Positions 8,062 through 17,641 are shown, counted from the stretch's first letter. The stretch is DNA of 39,058 bases from an uncultured Curvibacter sp. (GCA_903834975.1 CAILKX010000027.1:1-39058), one strand, 5' to 3'. Program-made: numbers and translations. The notes: generated by a model from the sequence alone, not told the origin.

Positions 8062-10656
8062 TTATTCAGCGGCCAGTCGCAAGGTCTGCATCACGGGCCG
8101 TTGCAAGAGGCTGCGCAGCCCCCACCAGCCCGCCGCCCAAGCCAGCAAAGCGCCGAGCAAGCTGCCGCCAATCAGCGCCAGCCAGGACGGTTGCCATACA
8201 AAATCAAAAACATAGTGCGCCAAGGCCCAACCCACGGCATTGGCCACCCCACTGGCCAAAAAGCCGGCCAAGAGGCCGACGCCCAACAATTCGGCTTGTT
8301 GCACTTGCCGCAACAAAACACCGCTGGCCCCGACCGCACGCATGATGGCAAAGTCGCGGGCGCGCTCGTCCCGAGTGGCGCTCACCGCCGCAAACAACAC
8401 CACCATCCCAGCCGCCAAGGTGAAGCCAAATAAAAATTGCACCGCGCCGATCACTTGGTCGAGCATGGTTTGAATTTGGTTCAAGGTGGAACTCAAGTCC
8501 ACGCTGGTGATGTTGGGAAATTCGCGCACCAAAGCATTGTCGAAACGGCTGGCTTCAGCGGTGTTGCCGGGGGCTTTGTAGGCGGCCAAATAAGTGGCTG
8601 AAATTGTTGGCATTTGCCCTTTGGGGTACATCACAAAGAAGTTGGCCCGCATGGAAGCCCAATCGACCTTGCGCAAGGAGGTAATGCGCGCCTCGCTCAG
8701 GGTGCCACCGATGTCAAAGCGCAACACATCGCCGAGCTGCAGCCCCAAGGTCTTGGCGATGCCTTCTTCGACGCTGATCGCCCCGTCTTCTTCCGCCACC
8801 CACTGACCCGCCACAATTTGATTGTGGTGAGGCAATTCAGCGCTGTTGGACAAGTTGAATTCGCGCTCCACCAATTGCTTGGCGCGCTCTTCTGTGAATT
8901 GATCGGCATTCAGGGGTTGCCCGTTGCGTGACAGCAAACGGCCTCGGAACATCGGGAACCAATCAAAACGATCCACCCCCGCTTGACTCAACGCTTTTTG
9001 AAAAGCCTGGCTTTGCTCAGGCAACACATTGATGACAAAGCGATTGGGTGCGCCCGGCGGGCTGGCTTGTCGCCAACTGTTGATCAAATCGGTGCGCAAC
9101 AAAATCAGCAACATCAAGGCCAGCATGCCCACAGCCAAGGCACTGACTTGCACCACAGATTGGACGGGACGTGCCGTCATTTGCCGCGTCGCCAAGACCA
9201 ACCAACGCGGTGCGGTGGCCTCGTTGACGCTGCGCCGCAAAAGCTGGAGCGCCAAGGCGGCCAAACCGGCAAACACCAAAACGGCCCCGGCAAAACCGCC
9301 CACCGCAATCAGGCCCAATTTCAAATCGTGGCTGAGCACAAGCAACAGCGTTGCAAATCCCAAAACACCCAGCGCCAAAACGCCGATTGAAGCGGGCCTG
9401 ATGGCGCCGAGTTCTCGGCGAATCACCCGCAAAGGCGGCACTTGGGCCAGTTGCAAAACGGGCGGCAAACCAAATGCCACCAACAAGGTCATGCCCAACG
9501 CCAAGCCCAAGCCCGCTGGCACCCAAGAAGTGCTGGGCAATTCCGTCGACACCAAGCCTTGCAGCAACCACACAAAAACATGGTGCAAACCGAAGCCCAA
9601 CAACAAACCCAAGCCGCTGGCCAACAAACCCGCCGTTAAAAACTCAAACGCAAACGTGGCCGCGATGCTGCTTTGACTTTGGCCTAAAACACGCTGCAAT
9701 GCACAGTCGTCCAAATGCTTGGCCGCAAAACTGCGAGCGGCCAAGGCCAAAGCCACTGCGCTCAACAAGGCCGCTAACAAGGCCACCAAGTTCAGGAACT
9801 GGGCCGCTCGGTCGAGGGTCTGCCTGACTTCGGGGCGCCCCTTATCGAGGGTCTCCAGTTGAATGCCACGAAGGCCTTGGGGAGCGCCCTCCTTCAGCGT
9901 GCGCTCAGCCCATTGGGTGAATGTTTTCACCGCCTCCGGCTGGCCAATGGCGGCCCATCGATAGCGCAGGCGGCTGGCGGGCTGAACCAAATGGGAGGCC
10001 GGCAAATCGGCTTGATTGACCATGACCCGTGGCGCTAAATTCATAAAACCAGCGCCCCGATCCGGCTCTTGTACCAACACCTTGGTGATGCGCAAGCTGC
10101 TGTCGCCCAAATCCAAGTCATCGCCCAAGTGCAGCCCCAAGGCGGTCAGCACAGCCTCGTCCACCCAGGCTTGTCCGGGAATGGGCACTTGGTGTTGGTA
10201 GGCGGGGTGGGGTTCCACCATCTGACCAAGCAACTTATCCCCCCCTTTTTGAGGGTCTTCCGCGTGGGCCTCGCTCACCAGCAATTCACCCCGCAAGGGG
10301 TAACCGGAGGTGACTGCCTTCAAAGACACCAAGCGCGTCGCGCCGCCCAGCGACTCTGGCGCGCGGGCCATGGTTGAAAAAGTCAATGACAAATTGCTTT
10401 TCAAACCCGCTGCGGTGGCCTGCTCGGTAAAGACGGGGGGCAGCAGGTGGTCGCTGACCAGCACCACATCACCCCCCAACAGTTGACGGGCATCGCGTTG
10501 CAAACCCCCTTGCAAACGGTCAGAAAAGAAGCCCACCGCCGAGACCGCCGCCACCGCCAACGTGACGGCCAGCACCAAGAGTCGGAGTTCACCGGCGCGC
10601 CAATCGCGCCAAAGTGATCGCCAACCCAAGCGCCAAAAAGACGGGGCGCGGCTCAA
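8062..10656 (-). CDS. Large FtsX-type ABC transporter permease (YbbP-like)
   Basis: 864 residues. One transmembrane helix lies near residues 27-45 (LRLLVLAVTLAVAAVSAVGF), followed by a large periplasmic domain, then a membrane block from ~290 to ~520, a second periplasmic domain, and a final FtsX bundle at ~730-850. The duplicated layout matches YbbP-type permeases, whose usual partner is a YbbA-type ATPase in envelope or lipoprotein-related transport. No ATPase gene is adjacent. The ATG overlaps the stop of the preceding gene by ATGA (10653-10656), so the two are translationally coupled. Substrate unknown. Confidence 0.85.
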   Translation of the reverse strand: MSRAPSFWRLGWRSLWRDWRAGELRLLVLAVTLAVAAVSAVGFFSDRLQGGLQRDARQLLGGDVVLVSDHLLPPVFTEQATAAGLKSNLSLTFSTMARAPESLGGATRLVSLKAVTSGYPLRGELLVSEAHAEDPQKGGDKLLGQMVEPHPAYQHQVPIPGQAWVDEAVLTALGLHLGDDLDLGDSSLRITKVLVQEPDRGAGFMNLAPRVMVNQADLPASHLVQPASRLRYRWAAIGQPEAVKTFTQWAERTLKEGAPQGLRGIQLETLDKGRPEVRQTLDRAAQFLNLVALLAALLSAVALALAARSFAAKHLDDCALQRVLGQSQSSIAATFAFEFLTAGLLASGLGLLLGFGLHHVFVWLLQGLVSTELPSTSWVPAGLGLALGMTLLVAFGLPPVLQLAQVPPLRVIRRELGAIRPASIGVLALGVLGFATLLLVLSHDLKLGLIAVGGFAGAVLVFAGLAALALQLLRRSVNEATAPRWLVLATRQMTARPVQSVVQVSALAVGMLALMLLILLRTDLINSWRQASPPGAPNRFVINVLPEQSQAFQKALSQAGVDRFDWFPMFRGRLLSRNGQPLNADQFTEERAKQLVEREFNLSNSAELPHHNQIVAGQWVAEEDGAISVEEGIAKTLGLQLGDVLRFDIGGTLSEARITSLRKVDWASMRANFFVMYPKGQMPTISATYLAAYKAPGNTAEASRFDNALVREFPNITSVDLSSTLNQIQTMLDQVIGAVQFLFGFTLAAGMVVLFAAVSATRDERARDFAIMRAVGASGVLLRQVQQAELLGVGLLAGFLASGVANAVGWALAHYVFDFVWQPSWLALIGGSLLGALLAWAAGWWGLRSLLQRPVMQTLRLAAE

Positions 10657-11411
10657 GGTTCGCCAGCTTTAAAAGCCAGCTCTCGGCCTGCAGGCAGTCC
10701 TTGTTCGACCATCGACATCATCAATGCCAAGGTGATGTAGGTGCCGGTGACGACCGACAAATCAACCAGTTGCTGCTCTGTGAACAAGGCTTTGGCGCGC
10801 GCGTAGGTGGCGTCTGAGAGTTTGTGGGTTTGGGTCAGCTCGTCGATCATGTCGTAGACCACAGCTTCGTCGGGCTGCATCTTCGCGGGGCGCTTTTGCG
10901 CCTTCAAGTCGGCCACCACGTCGGGCGACAAACCGGCCTTGATGGCGAGCGGCGCATGCGCGGCCCACTCCACTTGACTGCGCCATTGGCGGCCAATGAT
11001 GAGGATGGCGAATTCATTCAACCGCAGCGACATGGACGAGTTCCAGCGCAGGTAGTACAACAAATCAAACATCCGCTGCCCCATCACCGGGCTGCGCAGC
11101 AAGGGGTTGTAAGGCCCGCCAATCCCCACGCTGGACACCTTCATGACCTGCTCGCCCAAAGGCTTTTGATAAACATTGAGCTGCTCCAGGGTGAGCTGTT
11201 CAAAGCGAGGGGGATGCTCAGCGCTCTGCTCAATAGCAACCTCTTTAACGACCTCTTTTTTGGCCTCATTAACCCCATCGGCCCAAGCCGTCGAAGCAGC
11301 GCCAAAAACAGACCACACACCCAACACCATGGCGGCCACCAAGGGCCGCAAGGCCGATTTTTTTGAGAGGAAAGAAGGGCAAGAAGCCGTCATCCCACGA
11401 AATAATTTCAT
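10653..11411 (-). CDS. Exported carboxymuconolactone-decarboxylase-superfamily protein
   Basis: 252 residues from the ATG at 11411, chosen over a longer frame (to 11534) because it has an AAAGG ribosome site six bases upstream, clears the fdsD gene and gives a signal peptide ending STAWA|DG near residue 45. The core has the CMD signature: LNEFAILIIGRQW, then EWAAHAPLAIKAGLS. The redox CxxC of AhpD-type members is absent; the only cysteine is in the signal region. Peroxidase activity of the AhpD kind is therefore unlikely. It lies 28 bp after fdsD and is coupled by ATGA overlap to the permease. Function unknown. Confidence 0.78.
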   Translation of the reverse strand: MKLFRGMTASCPSFLSKKSALRPLVAAMVLGVWSVFGAASTAWADGVNEAKKEVVKEVAIEQSAEHPPRFEQLTLEQLNVYQKPLGEQVMKVSSVGIGGPYNPLLRSPVMGQRMFDLLYYLRWNSSMSLRLNEFAILIIGRQWRSQVEWAAHAPLAIKAGLSPDVVADLKAQKRPAKMQPDEAVVYDMIDELTQTHKLSDATYARAKALFTEQQLVDLSVVTGTYITLALMMSMVEQGLPAGRELAFKAGEP

Positions 11412-11439
11412 CAAGAACCTTTCAGGTGAGCAGGGAAGT

Positions 11440-11706
11440 TCAAAGGGGGCCGCAGCCCTCGGCCAAGTAAGCCCGATTTTGCACCACCGACTCTTGCGCA
11501 AAGGGGAGAAGGTCGGCGGCCTGCTTGGCATCAATGGTTTGCAAAAATTGGGCGCGCATGGTGGGCGCCCAGAATTTGCGCAAATGTTCTGCGAAGTCGT
11601 GCAGGGCTTGGGGTCGATTGGGCTGGCTTTGAAAAAACTGGCTGATCTGGTTGGCCATGTGGACCAGGTTTTGCGCCGCCTCAGCCGGACTGTAATGGCT
11701 CATCAA
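11440..11706 (-). CDS. fdsD: NAD-dependent formate dehydrogenase delta subunit
   Basis: 88 residues beginning MMSHYSPAEAAQNLVHMANQ; the second Met (11703) could equally be the start. The short helical sequence with NQISQFF, LRKFWAPTMR and a C-terminal LPFAQ stretch matches FdsD, the small subunit needed for maturation or stability of soluble Mo-dependent formate dehydrogenases. It follows fdhD by 18 bp in the expected order G-B-A-C(fdhD)-D. Confidence 0.85.
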   Translation of the reverse strand: MMSHYSPAEAAQNLVHMANQISQFFQSQPNRPQALHDFAEHLRKFWAPTMRAQFLQTIDAKQAADLLPFAQESVVQNRAYLAEGCGPL

Positions 11707-11724
11707 AGGGCTCCCAAAAAGAAA

Positions 11725-12573
11725 TCAAACATCATGCAAAAAACGTTCAGAGTGGGCATAAACACCGAAATCTTGTTGCCTCACAAAACCCGCCAACCCC
11801 ACGCCAGTGGCTTGTGCCGTGTCAATCGCCAAGGTGGTCACCCCCGACACAGCGGCCAATACCGGCACCCCTGCCGCCGCGGTTTTTTGCACCATTTCGT
11901 GGCTGGCGCGGCTGGTCACCAAGATGGCCCCGCTGGAAACAGGCCGCTCACTTTCACGCGCCAAAGCGCCAATCAGTTTGTCGAGCGCATTGTGCCGACC
12001 CACGTCTTCACGCACGCAGTGAAGGTGGCCTTGCGCATCACACCAAGCCGCCGCATGGGCCGAACCGGTGGACGCCAACAAGACTTGGCTTGAGCGCAAA
12101 TCGCCCATGGCGTTCAGCAAGGCCTTGACTGAAAAAGCTTTTGAAAAAACCGCCCCACCCAACGCTCCTACCTCAGCGACCCCGGGCAAGGGAGGCAAAT
12201 GGCGCACCGCTTGATCCAGCGAGGAGGCCCCACACAAACCGCATCCGGTCCGGCCTGTCATGGCCCGGCGCTGGTCTTTGAAGCGGGCAAAGCAAGCCGC
12301 CGTCACGGTGATTTGCAAGGTCACGCCCTGGGGGCTTGGTAACACGTCACAGTCTAAGAATTGGTCGACCCGATCAATCAACCCTTCGGTCAAAGAAAAA
12401 CCCAAAGCAAAGTCTTCCAAGTCGGTGGGGGTGGCCATCATCACGGCGTGCGAAATGCCGTTGTAAGTCAGGGCCACAGGAACCTCTTGCACCACCGAGT
12501 CTTGGCCCTCAACGCCCCGGCGCCAAACCGGCACCGACTGAACGCCGCTGAAATCCGGGTCTGGGTGGCTCAC
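11725..12573 (-). CDS. fdhD: FdhD sulfurtransferase for formate dehydrogenase (FdsC)
   Basis: 282 residues of the FdhD family, which binds bis-MGD cofactor and passes sulfur from IscS to it before insertion into formate dehydrogenase. The conserved CGLCG is at 111-115 (Cys111 and Cys114). VREDVGRHNALDKL and the later SRASHEMVQKTAAAGVP are family-conserved. Its ATG overlaps the fdsA stop by ATGA (12570-12573), so catalytic subunit and maturase are coupled. The product is cytoplasmic. Confidence 0.93.
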   Translation of the reverse strand: MSHPDPDFSGVQSVPVWRRGVEGQDSVVQEVPVALTYNGISHAVMMATPTDLEDFALGFSLTEGLIDRVDQFLDCDVLPSPQGVTLQITVTAACFARFKDQRRAMTGRTGCGLCGASSLDQAVRHLPPLPGVAEVGALGGAVFSKAFSVKALLNAMGDLRSSQVLLASTGSAHAAAWCDAQGHLHCVREDVGRHNALDKLIGALARESERPVSSGAILVTSRASHEMVQKTAAAGVPVLAAVSGVTTLAIDTAQATGVGLAGFVRQQDFGVYAHSERFLHDV

Positions 12574-15518
12574 ACTTTTTCCACGGAGGGCGACGCTTCT
12601 TGCAAAAATGCCATCTGCTGGCGGTCAAATTGCGCGTAGTCCTTTTGCCATTCAGACGGCTGAGCCACTTTGGTGACGTTCACGGCGGTGACTTTGTATT
12701 CGGGGCAATTCGTGGCCCAATCGGAGTTGTCGGTGGTGATGACGTTGGCCCCCGATTCAGGGAAGTGGAAGGTGGTGTAAACCACGCCCGGCGCCACTTT
12801 TTCAGTCACCGTCGCGCGCAACACCGTCTCACCGGCGCGGCTTTGAATGCCGACCCAATCGCCTTGTTGAATGCCGCGCTCTTCGGCGTCGTGCGGGTGG
12901 ATATCCAAACGGTCTTCGTCGTGCCACTCGTTGTTGGCGGTGCGGCGGGTTTGTGCCCCCACGTTGTATTGCGACAAGATGCGCCCGGTGGTCAGCAACA
13001 AGGGGAATTTGCGCGTCACTTTTTCTTCGGTCGGCACGTATTGGGTGACGATAAAGCGGCCCTTACCGCGCATGAATTTGTCGACGTGCATGATGCGCAT
13101 GCCAGCCTCTTCGGTATCGGCATTGTTCGGCCACTGCACGCTGCCGTGGCGGTCGATTTTTTCAAAACTGACGCCGTTAAAGCTCGGCGTGAGTTCGGCA
13201 ATTTCCGCCATGATTTCTTTGGGGTGGCTGTAGTTCATGGGATAACCCAGCGCATTCGACAGCAGTTGCGTGACCTCCCAATCGGCATACCCCGCCAGCG
13301 GCGGCATGACTTGGCGCACCCGAGAAATGCGGCGCTCGGCGTTGGTGAAAGTGCCGTCTTTTTCCAAGAAGCTCGCGCCAGGTAAAAACACATGGGCGTA
13401 TTTGGCGGTTTCATTCAAGAAAATATCTTGCACCACCAGGCATTCCATGGCCTTCAACGAGTCGGTGACGTGTTGGGTGTTGGGGTCGCTTTGGACAATG
13501 TCTTCACCTTCGCAATACAGGCCCATGAAGGTGCCCGCTTGGGCGGCGTCGAACATATTGGGGATGCGCAAGCCCGGTTCGGCTTGCAAAGAAACGCCCC
13601 AAGCCGATTCAAACAAGTGGCGCGTGCTGCTGTCAGACACATGGCGGTAGCCAGGGAATTCGTGCGGAAACGAACCCATGTCGCACGAGCCCTGCACGTT
13701 GTTTTGACCGCGCAAGGGGTTCACCCCAACGCCTTCACGGCCCACGTTGCCGGTGGCCATGGCGAGGTTGGCGATGCCCATCACGGTGGTGGACCCTTGG
13801 GCATGTTCGGTCACGCCGAGGCCGTAATAAATAGCCGCGTTCACTTGCGGCTTCCAAGCGCCGCGCTTGACGCCTGCTGGCGCCCCGACGAGGCCCGTGG
13901 CGTACAGACGCGCCGCTTCCCGCAACAGGGCTGCGGGCACGCGGGTTTCGGCTTCCATGGCCTCGGGCGAATTTTCTGGGCGCTCGATGAAAGCGCGCCA
14001 GTCTTTGAAGGATTGGTCATCGCAGCGCTCGGCGATGTAGGCTTCGTCAAGCAACCCTTCGGTGGCGATGACGTGGGCCATGGCCGAGATGACGGCCACA
14101 TTGGTGCCAGGGCGCAACTGCAAGTGGTAGTCAGCGCGGATGTGGGGCGACTTGACCAAGTCAATTTGGCGGGGGTCGATGACGATCAGCTTTGCGCCTT
14201 CACGCAAGCGTTTTTTCATGCGCGAACCAAAGACGGGATGCGCGTCCGTGGGGTTGGCGCCCATGACCAAGATCACGTCGGCTTTTTCAACCGACTTGAA
14301 GGTTTGTGTCCCCGCCGAGGTGCCGTAAGTTTGGCCCAAACCGTAACCCGTGGGCGAGTGGCAAACGCGGGCGCAGGTGTCCACGTTGTTGTTGCCAAAC
14401 GCAGCGCGCACGAGTTTTTGCACCAGGTAAGTTTCTTCGTTGGTGCAGCGCGACGAGGTGATGCCACCCACCGCGTCCACGCCGTATTTGGCTTGGATGC
14501 GTTTGAACTCCGACGCGGCGTATTGGATGGCAACGTCCCAAGACACTTCTTGCCAAGGGTCGTTGATGCTCTTGCGAATCATCGGCTTGGTGATGCGGTC
14601 TTTGTGGGTCGCATAGCCCCACGCAAAACGCCCCTTCACGCAGGCATGGCCCTCGTTGGCTTTGCCTTCTTTCCAAGGCACCATGCGGACGACTTCGTTG
14701 CCTTTCATTTCCGCTTTGAAACCGCAACCAACGCCGCAATAAGCACACGTGGTCACCACGCTGTGTTCGGGCTGGCCCAGTTCGATGATGGATTTTTCTT
14801 GCAAAGTGGCCGTCGGGCAGGCCTCAACGCAAGCGCCGCAACTCACGCAGTCCGAGCTCATGAAGTCTTGTCCATTGCCCGCGGTGACGCGGGATTCAAA
14901 ACCTCGGCCACTGATGGTCAGCGCAAAGGTCCCTTGCGTTTCTTCGCAAGCGCGCACGCAGCGGTTGCAAACAATGCACTTGGAAGGGTCGTAACTGAAG
15001 TAAGGGTTAGAGTCGTCGACCTTGGCTTTGCTGGCCCCCTTGAAGTGGTTGTGGAGTGGAAAAACACCTTCGCTTTTTTCACTGTAGGCCGTGTAACGCT
15101 CTTCGCGCAGTCCCGTGACGCCGGCCATGTCTTGCAACTCACAGTTGCCATTGGCGGAGCAAGTGAGGCAATCGAGCGGGTGGTCGGAAATGTAGAGTTC
15201 CATCACGCCTTTGCGTAATTCTTGCAGTTTGGGCGTCTGGGTGCGAACCTTCATGCCGGTCTCGGCAGGCGTCGTGCAAGAGGCTGGAAAGCCACGACGG
15301 CCCTCGATTTCAACCAAACACAAGCGGCAAGAGCCGAAGGGTTCCAGACTGTCGGTCGCGCAAAGTTTGGGGACCCGAACCCCCGCGTCAACGGCGGCGC
15401 GCATCAAGGAGGTGCCCTTGGGCACGGTGACGCTCACGCCGTCAATGTCCAGCGTGACTTCCTGTTCAGACACCCTCAGAGGGGTGCCATAGTCGGTGGT
15501 TTTCAAATGATCGAGCAT
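12570..15518 (-). CDS. fdsA: NAD-dependent formate dehydrogenase catalytic (alpha) subunit
   Basis: 982 residues, full length for FdsA. Domain order: N-terminal [2Fe-2S] ferredoxin (Cys53, 64, 67, 81), a His/Cys [4Fe-4S] site (His113, Cys117, 120, 126), a two-cluster ferredoxin (CIVCNRC and CVSCGAC), the TCAYCGVGC cluster of the Mo domain, then the bis-MGD oxidoreductase body. Cys386 in CARVCHSPT is the predicted Mo ligand followed by catalytic His387, so this is a cysteine, not selenocysteine, enzyme. The start has a strong GAGGAA site overlapping the fdsB stop. It oxidises formate to CO2 in the cytoplasm and passes electrons through the Fe-S chain to FdsB. The related R. capsulatus type can also run in reverse. 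Confidence 0.96.
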   Translation of the reverse strand: MLDHLKTTDYGTPLRVSEQEVTLDIDGVSVTVPKGTSLMRAAVDAGVRVPKLCATDSLEPFGSCRLCLVEIEGRRGFPASCTTPAETGMKVRTQTPKLQELRKGVMELYISDHPLDCLTCSANGNCELQDMAGVTGLREERYTAYSEKSEGVFPLHNHFKGASKAKVDDSNPYFSYDPSKCIVCNRCVRACEETQGTFALTISGRGFESRVTAGNGQDFMSSDCVSCGACVEACPTATLQEKSIIELGQPEHSVVTTCAYCGVGCGFKAEMKGNEVVRMVPWKEGKANEGHACVKGRFAWGYATHKDRITKPMIRKSINDPWQEVSWDVAIQYAASEFKRIQAKYGVDAVGGITSSRCTNEETYLVQKLVRAAFGNNNVDTCARVCHSPTGYGLGQTYGTSAGTQTFKSVEKADVILVMGANPTDAHPVFGSRMKKRLREGAKLIVIDPRQIDLVKSPHIRADYHLQLRPGTNVAVISAMAHVIATEGLLDEAYIAERCDDQSFKDWRAFIERPENSPEAMEAETRVPAALLREAARLYATGLVGAPAGVKRGAWKPQVNAAIYYGLGVTEHAQGSTTVMGIANLAMATGNVGREGVGVNPLRGQNNVQGSCDMGSFPHEFPGYRHVSDSSTRHLFESAWGVSLQAEPGLRIPNMFDAAQAGTFMGLYCEGEDIVQSDPNTQHVTDSLKAMECLVVQDIFLNETAKYAHVFLPGASFLEKDGTFTNAERRISRVRQVMPPLAGYADWEVTQLLSNALGYPMNYSHPKEIMAEIAELTPSFNGVSFEKIDRHGSVQWPNNADTEEAGMRIMHVDKFMRGKGRFIVTQYVPTEEKVTRKFPLLLTTGRILSQYNVGAQTRRTANNEWHDEDRLDIHPHDAEERGIQQGDWVGIQSRAGETVLRATVTEKVAPGVVYTTFHFPESGANVITTDNSDWATNCPEYKVTAVNVTKVAQPSEWQKDYAQFDRQQMAFLQEASPSVEKV

Positions 15519-15527
15519 GGGGATTCC

Positions 15528-17135
15528 TCAGGCCGTCAGGCCAAAGTCTTCGGGGTAATGGTTCAGGGCCGACAACACGGGGTAAGGCGTCATGCCGCCC
15601 ATGGCGCACAACGATCCATTCAGCATGGTGTCGCACAAGTCGCGCAAAAGTTTGACGTCTTGGGTTTTTCCTTGGGGGTCATTGGTGCGCTGCAGACGCA
15701 CCAAAATTTCTTCGCCCCGCGTCGACCCAATGCGGCAAGGCGTGCATTTGCCACAAGATTCCAAGGCGCAAAAGGCCATGGCGTAGCGAGCCAAGTCGGC
15801 CAAGTTGGCGCGGTCGTCGTGCACCACCACACCGCCGTGTCCCACCACACCGCCAAAGGCGGCGTAGGTTTCGTAGTCAAGGGGTGTGTCCCATTGGCTT
15901 TCTGGCACATAAGCACCCAGCGGGCCACCCACCTGAATGGCTTTGACGGGCCGGCCACTGGCGGTCCCCCCGCCAAATTCGAACACCAATTCACGCAAGG
16001 TCAGGCCAAAGGCTTTTTCGACCAAACCGCCGTTTTTGATGTTGCCGGCCAATTGGAAAGGCAAGGTGCCACGGGAACGGCCCATGCCGTAATTTTTATA
16101 AAACTCAGCGCCCTTGGCCAAAATAATCGGCACACTGGCCAACGTGATGACGTTGTTGATGACCGTGGGTAGGCCCCACAGCCCTTCAATGGCGGGCAAT
16201 GGCGGCTTGGCGCGCACGATGCCGCGTTTGCCCTCCAGGCTTTCCAGCAAGGCCGTTTCTTCTCCGCACACATAGGCGCCAGCGGCCATGCGAACTTCCA
16301 ATTCAAAGGCCTTGCCGCTGCCCAAGAGGTTGGGGCCCAAGAAGCCAGCAACGCGGGCCAACTGAATGGCTTGCTCAAACTGCTGCACCGCATCGGGGTA
16401 TTCTGAGCGGATGTACACATAGCCCTGTGTGGCCCCGACAGCGATTCCCGCAATCACCATGCCTTCAATCAACAGGTAGGGATCGCCCTCCATCGTCATG
16501 CGGTCGGAGTAGGTGCCCGAGTCGCCTTCGTCGGCGTTGCAAACAATGTACTTTTGGGTCGGGTGGGAAGAACCGGTTGTGGCAGAGGCGCCCAGCACGG
16601 TCTTCCATTTGATGCCCGCTGGAAAGGCGGCGCCGCCACGACCGCGCAGGCCAGAGTCGGTCACCTGCTGAACGATGGCTTCGGGCGTTAACGCCAGCGC
16701 TTGACGCAAACCCACCCAGCCGCCATGGGCTTCGTAGTCGCTCAGGCTCAGGGGTTGGGTGATGCCCATGCGGGCAAAGGTCAATCGCTCTTGCTTGGCC
16801 AAGTACGGGATTTTTTCAACCCAGCCTTGGCACAGCGGGTGGGTCAGGGCTTTTTCAAGGGCGCTTGGGTTGCTTTCCAGGTCCAGCACGCCCGCGTCCA
16901 CCAGGCTCTGCACCGCCTCTGGGGCCACAGGCCCGAAACCCAGGCGACCTTGAGGGGTTTGCACTTCGAGCAAGGGTTCCAACCAAAACAGACCGCGCGA
17001 ACTGTTGCGCAACACGGTGGCATTTTTGCCGCTGGCCAAAACAGCATTTTGCAAACGGATCGCGACCTCGTTGGCGCCGACAGCCACCGCGGCGCTGTCT
17101 TGCGGCACATACAGCTTGGCAGGCGTGGCGCTCAT
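15528..17135 (-). CDS. fdsB: NAD-dependent formate dehydrogenase beta subunit (FMN/NADH site)
   Basis: 535 residues from the ATG at 17135, chosen because it overlaps the fdsG stop by ATGA; a longer frame to 17225 would overlap fdsG by 94 bp. It is NuoF-like: GRGGAAFP (165-172) of the FMN/NADH-binding region, then GEETALLESLEGKRG, and a C-terminal [4Fe-4S] site SCGKCTPC (Cys461, 464, 467) with a fourth Cys at 510. The first ~100 residues are a thioredoxin-like extension without obvious cluster cysteines. It transfers electrons from FdsA to NAD+. A 9-bp gap separates it from fdsA. Confidence 0.95.
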   Translation of the reverse strand: MSATPAKLYVPQDSAAVAVGANEVAIRLQNAVLASGKNATVLRNSSRGLFWLEPLLEVQTPQGRLGFGPVAPEAVQSLVDAGVLDLESNPSALEKALTHPLCQGWVEKIPYLAKQERLTFARMGITQPLSLSDYEAHGGWVGLRQALALTPEAIVQQVTDSGLRGRGGAAFPAGIKWKTVLGASATTGSSHPTQKYIVCNADEGDSGTYSDRMTMEGDPYLLIEGMVIAGIAVGATQGYVYIRSEYPDAVQQFEQAIQLARVAGFLGPNLLGSGKAFELEVRMAAGAYVCGEETALLESLEGKRGIVRAKPPLPAIEGLWGLPTVINNVITLASVPIILAKGAEFYKNYGMGRSRGTLPFQLAGNIKNGGLVEKAFGLTLRELVFEFGGGTASGRPVKAIQVGGPLGAYVPESQWDTPLDYETYAAFGGVVGHGGVVVHDDRANLADLARYAMAFCALESCGKCTPCRIGSTRGEEILVRLQRTNDPQGKTQDVKLLRDLCDTMLNGSLCAMGGMTPYPVLSALNHYPEDFGLTA

Positions 17136-17641
17136 TTCGAAGCCTCCAAAATTTGATCCAACCGTGCGGGCGTCAGGCGCGCATAAACACGGCCATTCAC
17201 CGCCATCGCCGGGGAAGAAGCACACAAGCCCAAGCAGTAAACCGCTTCAAAACCCACTTGGCCTTGTGCTGCTGCTTTGGCGTGGGCCGAGCAAGCATGC
17301 GCCCAGAGCGCTTCGCTGCCCATGGCTTGGCAGGCCTCGGCACGGCAAATTTGCACCACGGTTTGGGCGGCGGGCTCGGATCGGAAGTGGTGGTAGTAGC
17401 TGACCACGCCGTGCACCTCGGCACTCGACAAATTCAGCCCCTCAGCTATCAGCGGCACCGCCTCTTTGGGCACATGGCCCAATTGATTTTGCAGGGCATG
17501 CAAAACCGGCATTAAAGCGCCTGGCAGTTGACCCAAATGATCCAATACCGATTGGACAATTTCAGTCAACGCCTGAGGCGGTGCGGCCAAGCGGCTGGCG
17601 CTTGGTGAATTAGAGGAGGTCGAGGCAAGGGTCATGAACAA
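17132..17641 (-). CDS. fdsG: NAD-dependent formate dehydrogenase gamma subunit ([2Fe-2S], NuoE-like)
   Basis: 169 residues of the NuoE/HoxE-like thioredoxin-fold family. The [2Fe-2S] ligands are visible as CRAEAC (Cys99, Cys104) and CLGLC (Cys136, Cys140). The HVPKEAVPLIAEGL and GVVSYYHHF segments are typical of the N-terminal helical part. The first Met is followed by a second at residue 3, so the start may be 17635. It is the first dehydrogenase gene and lies 50 bp after the transporter stop; that gap is T-rich on the minus strand but has no clear hairpin, so read-through from the transporter gene is likely. Confidence 0.94.
   Translation of the reverse strand: MFMTLASTSSNSPSASRLAAPPQALTEIVQSVLDHLGQLPGALMPVLHALQNQLGHVPKEAVPLIAEGLNLSSAEVHGVVSYYHHFRSEPAAQTVVQICRAEACQAMGSEALWAHACSAHAKAAAQGQVGFEAVYCLGLCASSPAMAVNGRVYARLTPARLDQILEASK

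Noticed and set aside
11176-12093. 305-codon open frame on the plus strand
   Set aside because: Crosses three real minus-strand genes (CMD protein, fdsD, fdhD) with no ribosome site or recognisable domain.
13392-15218. 608-codon open frame on the plus strand
   Set aside because: It lies wholly antisense to fdsA, whose protein has all expected Fe-S and Mo motifs; the plus-strand translation is low-complexity and matches no family I know.
15222-16172. 316-codon open frame on the plus strand
   Set aside because: Antisense to fdsB and the start of fdsA; a codon-bias shadow in GC-rich DNA.
17135-17225. Longer fdsB start at 17225
   Set aside because: It would overlap fdsG by 94 bp and adds residues unlike FdsB; the ATGA overlap at 17132-17135 is the natural start.
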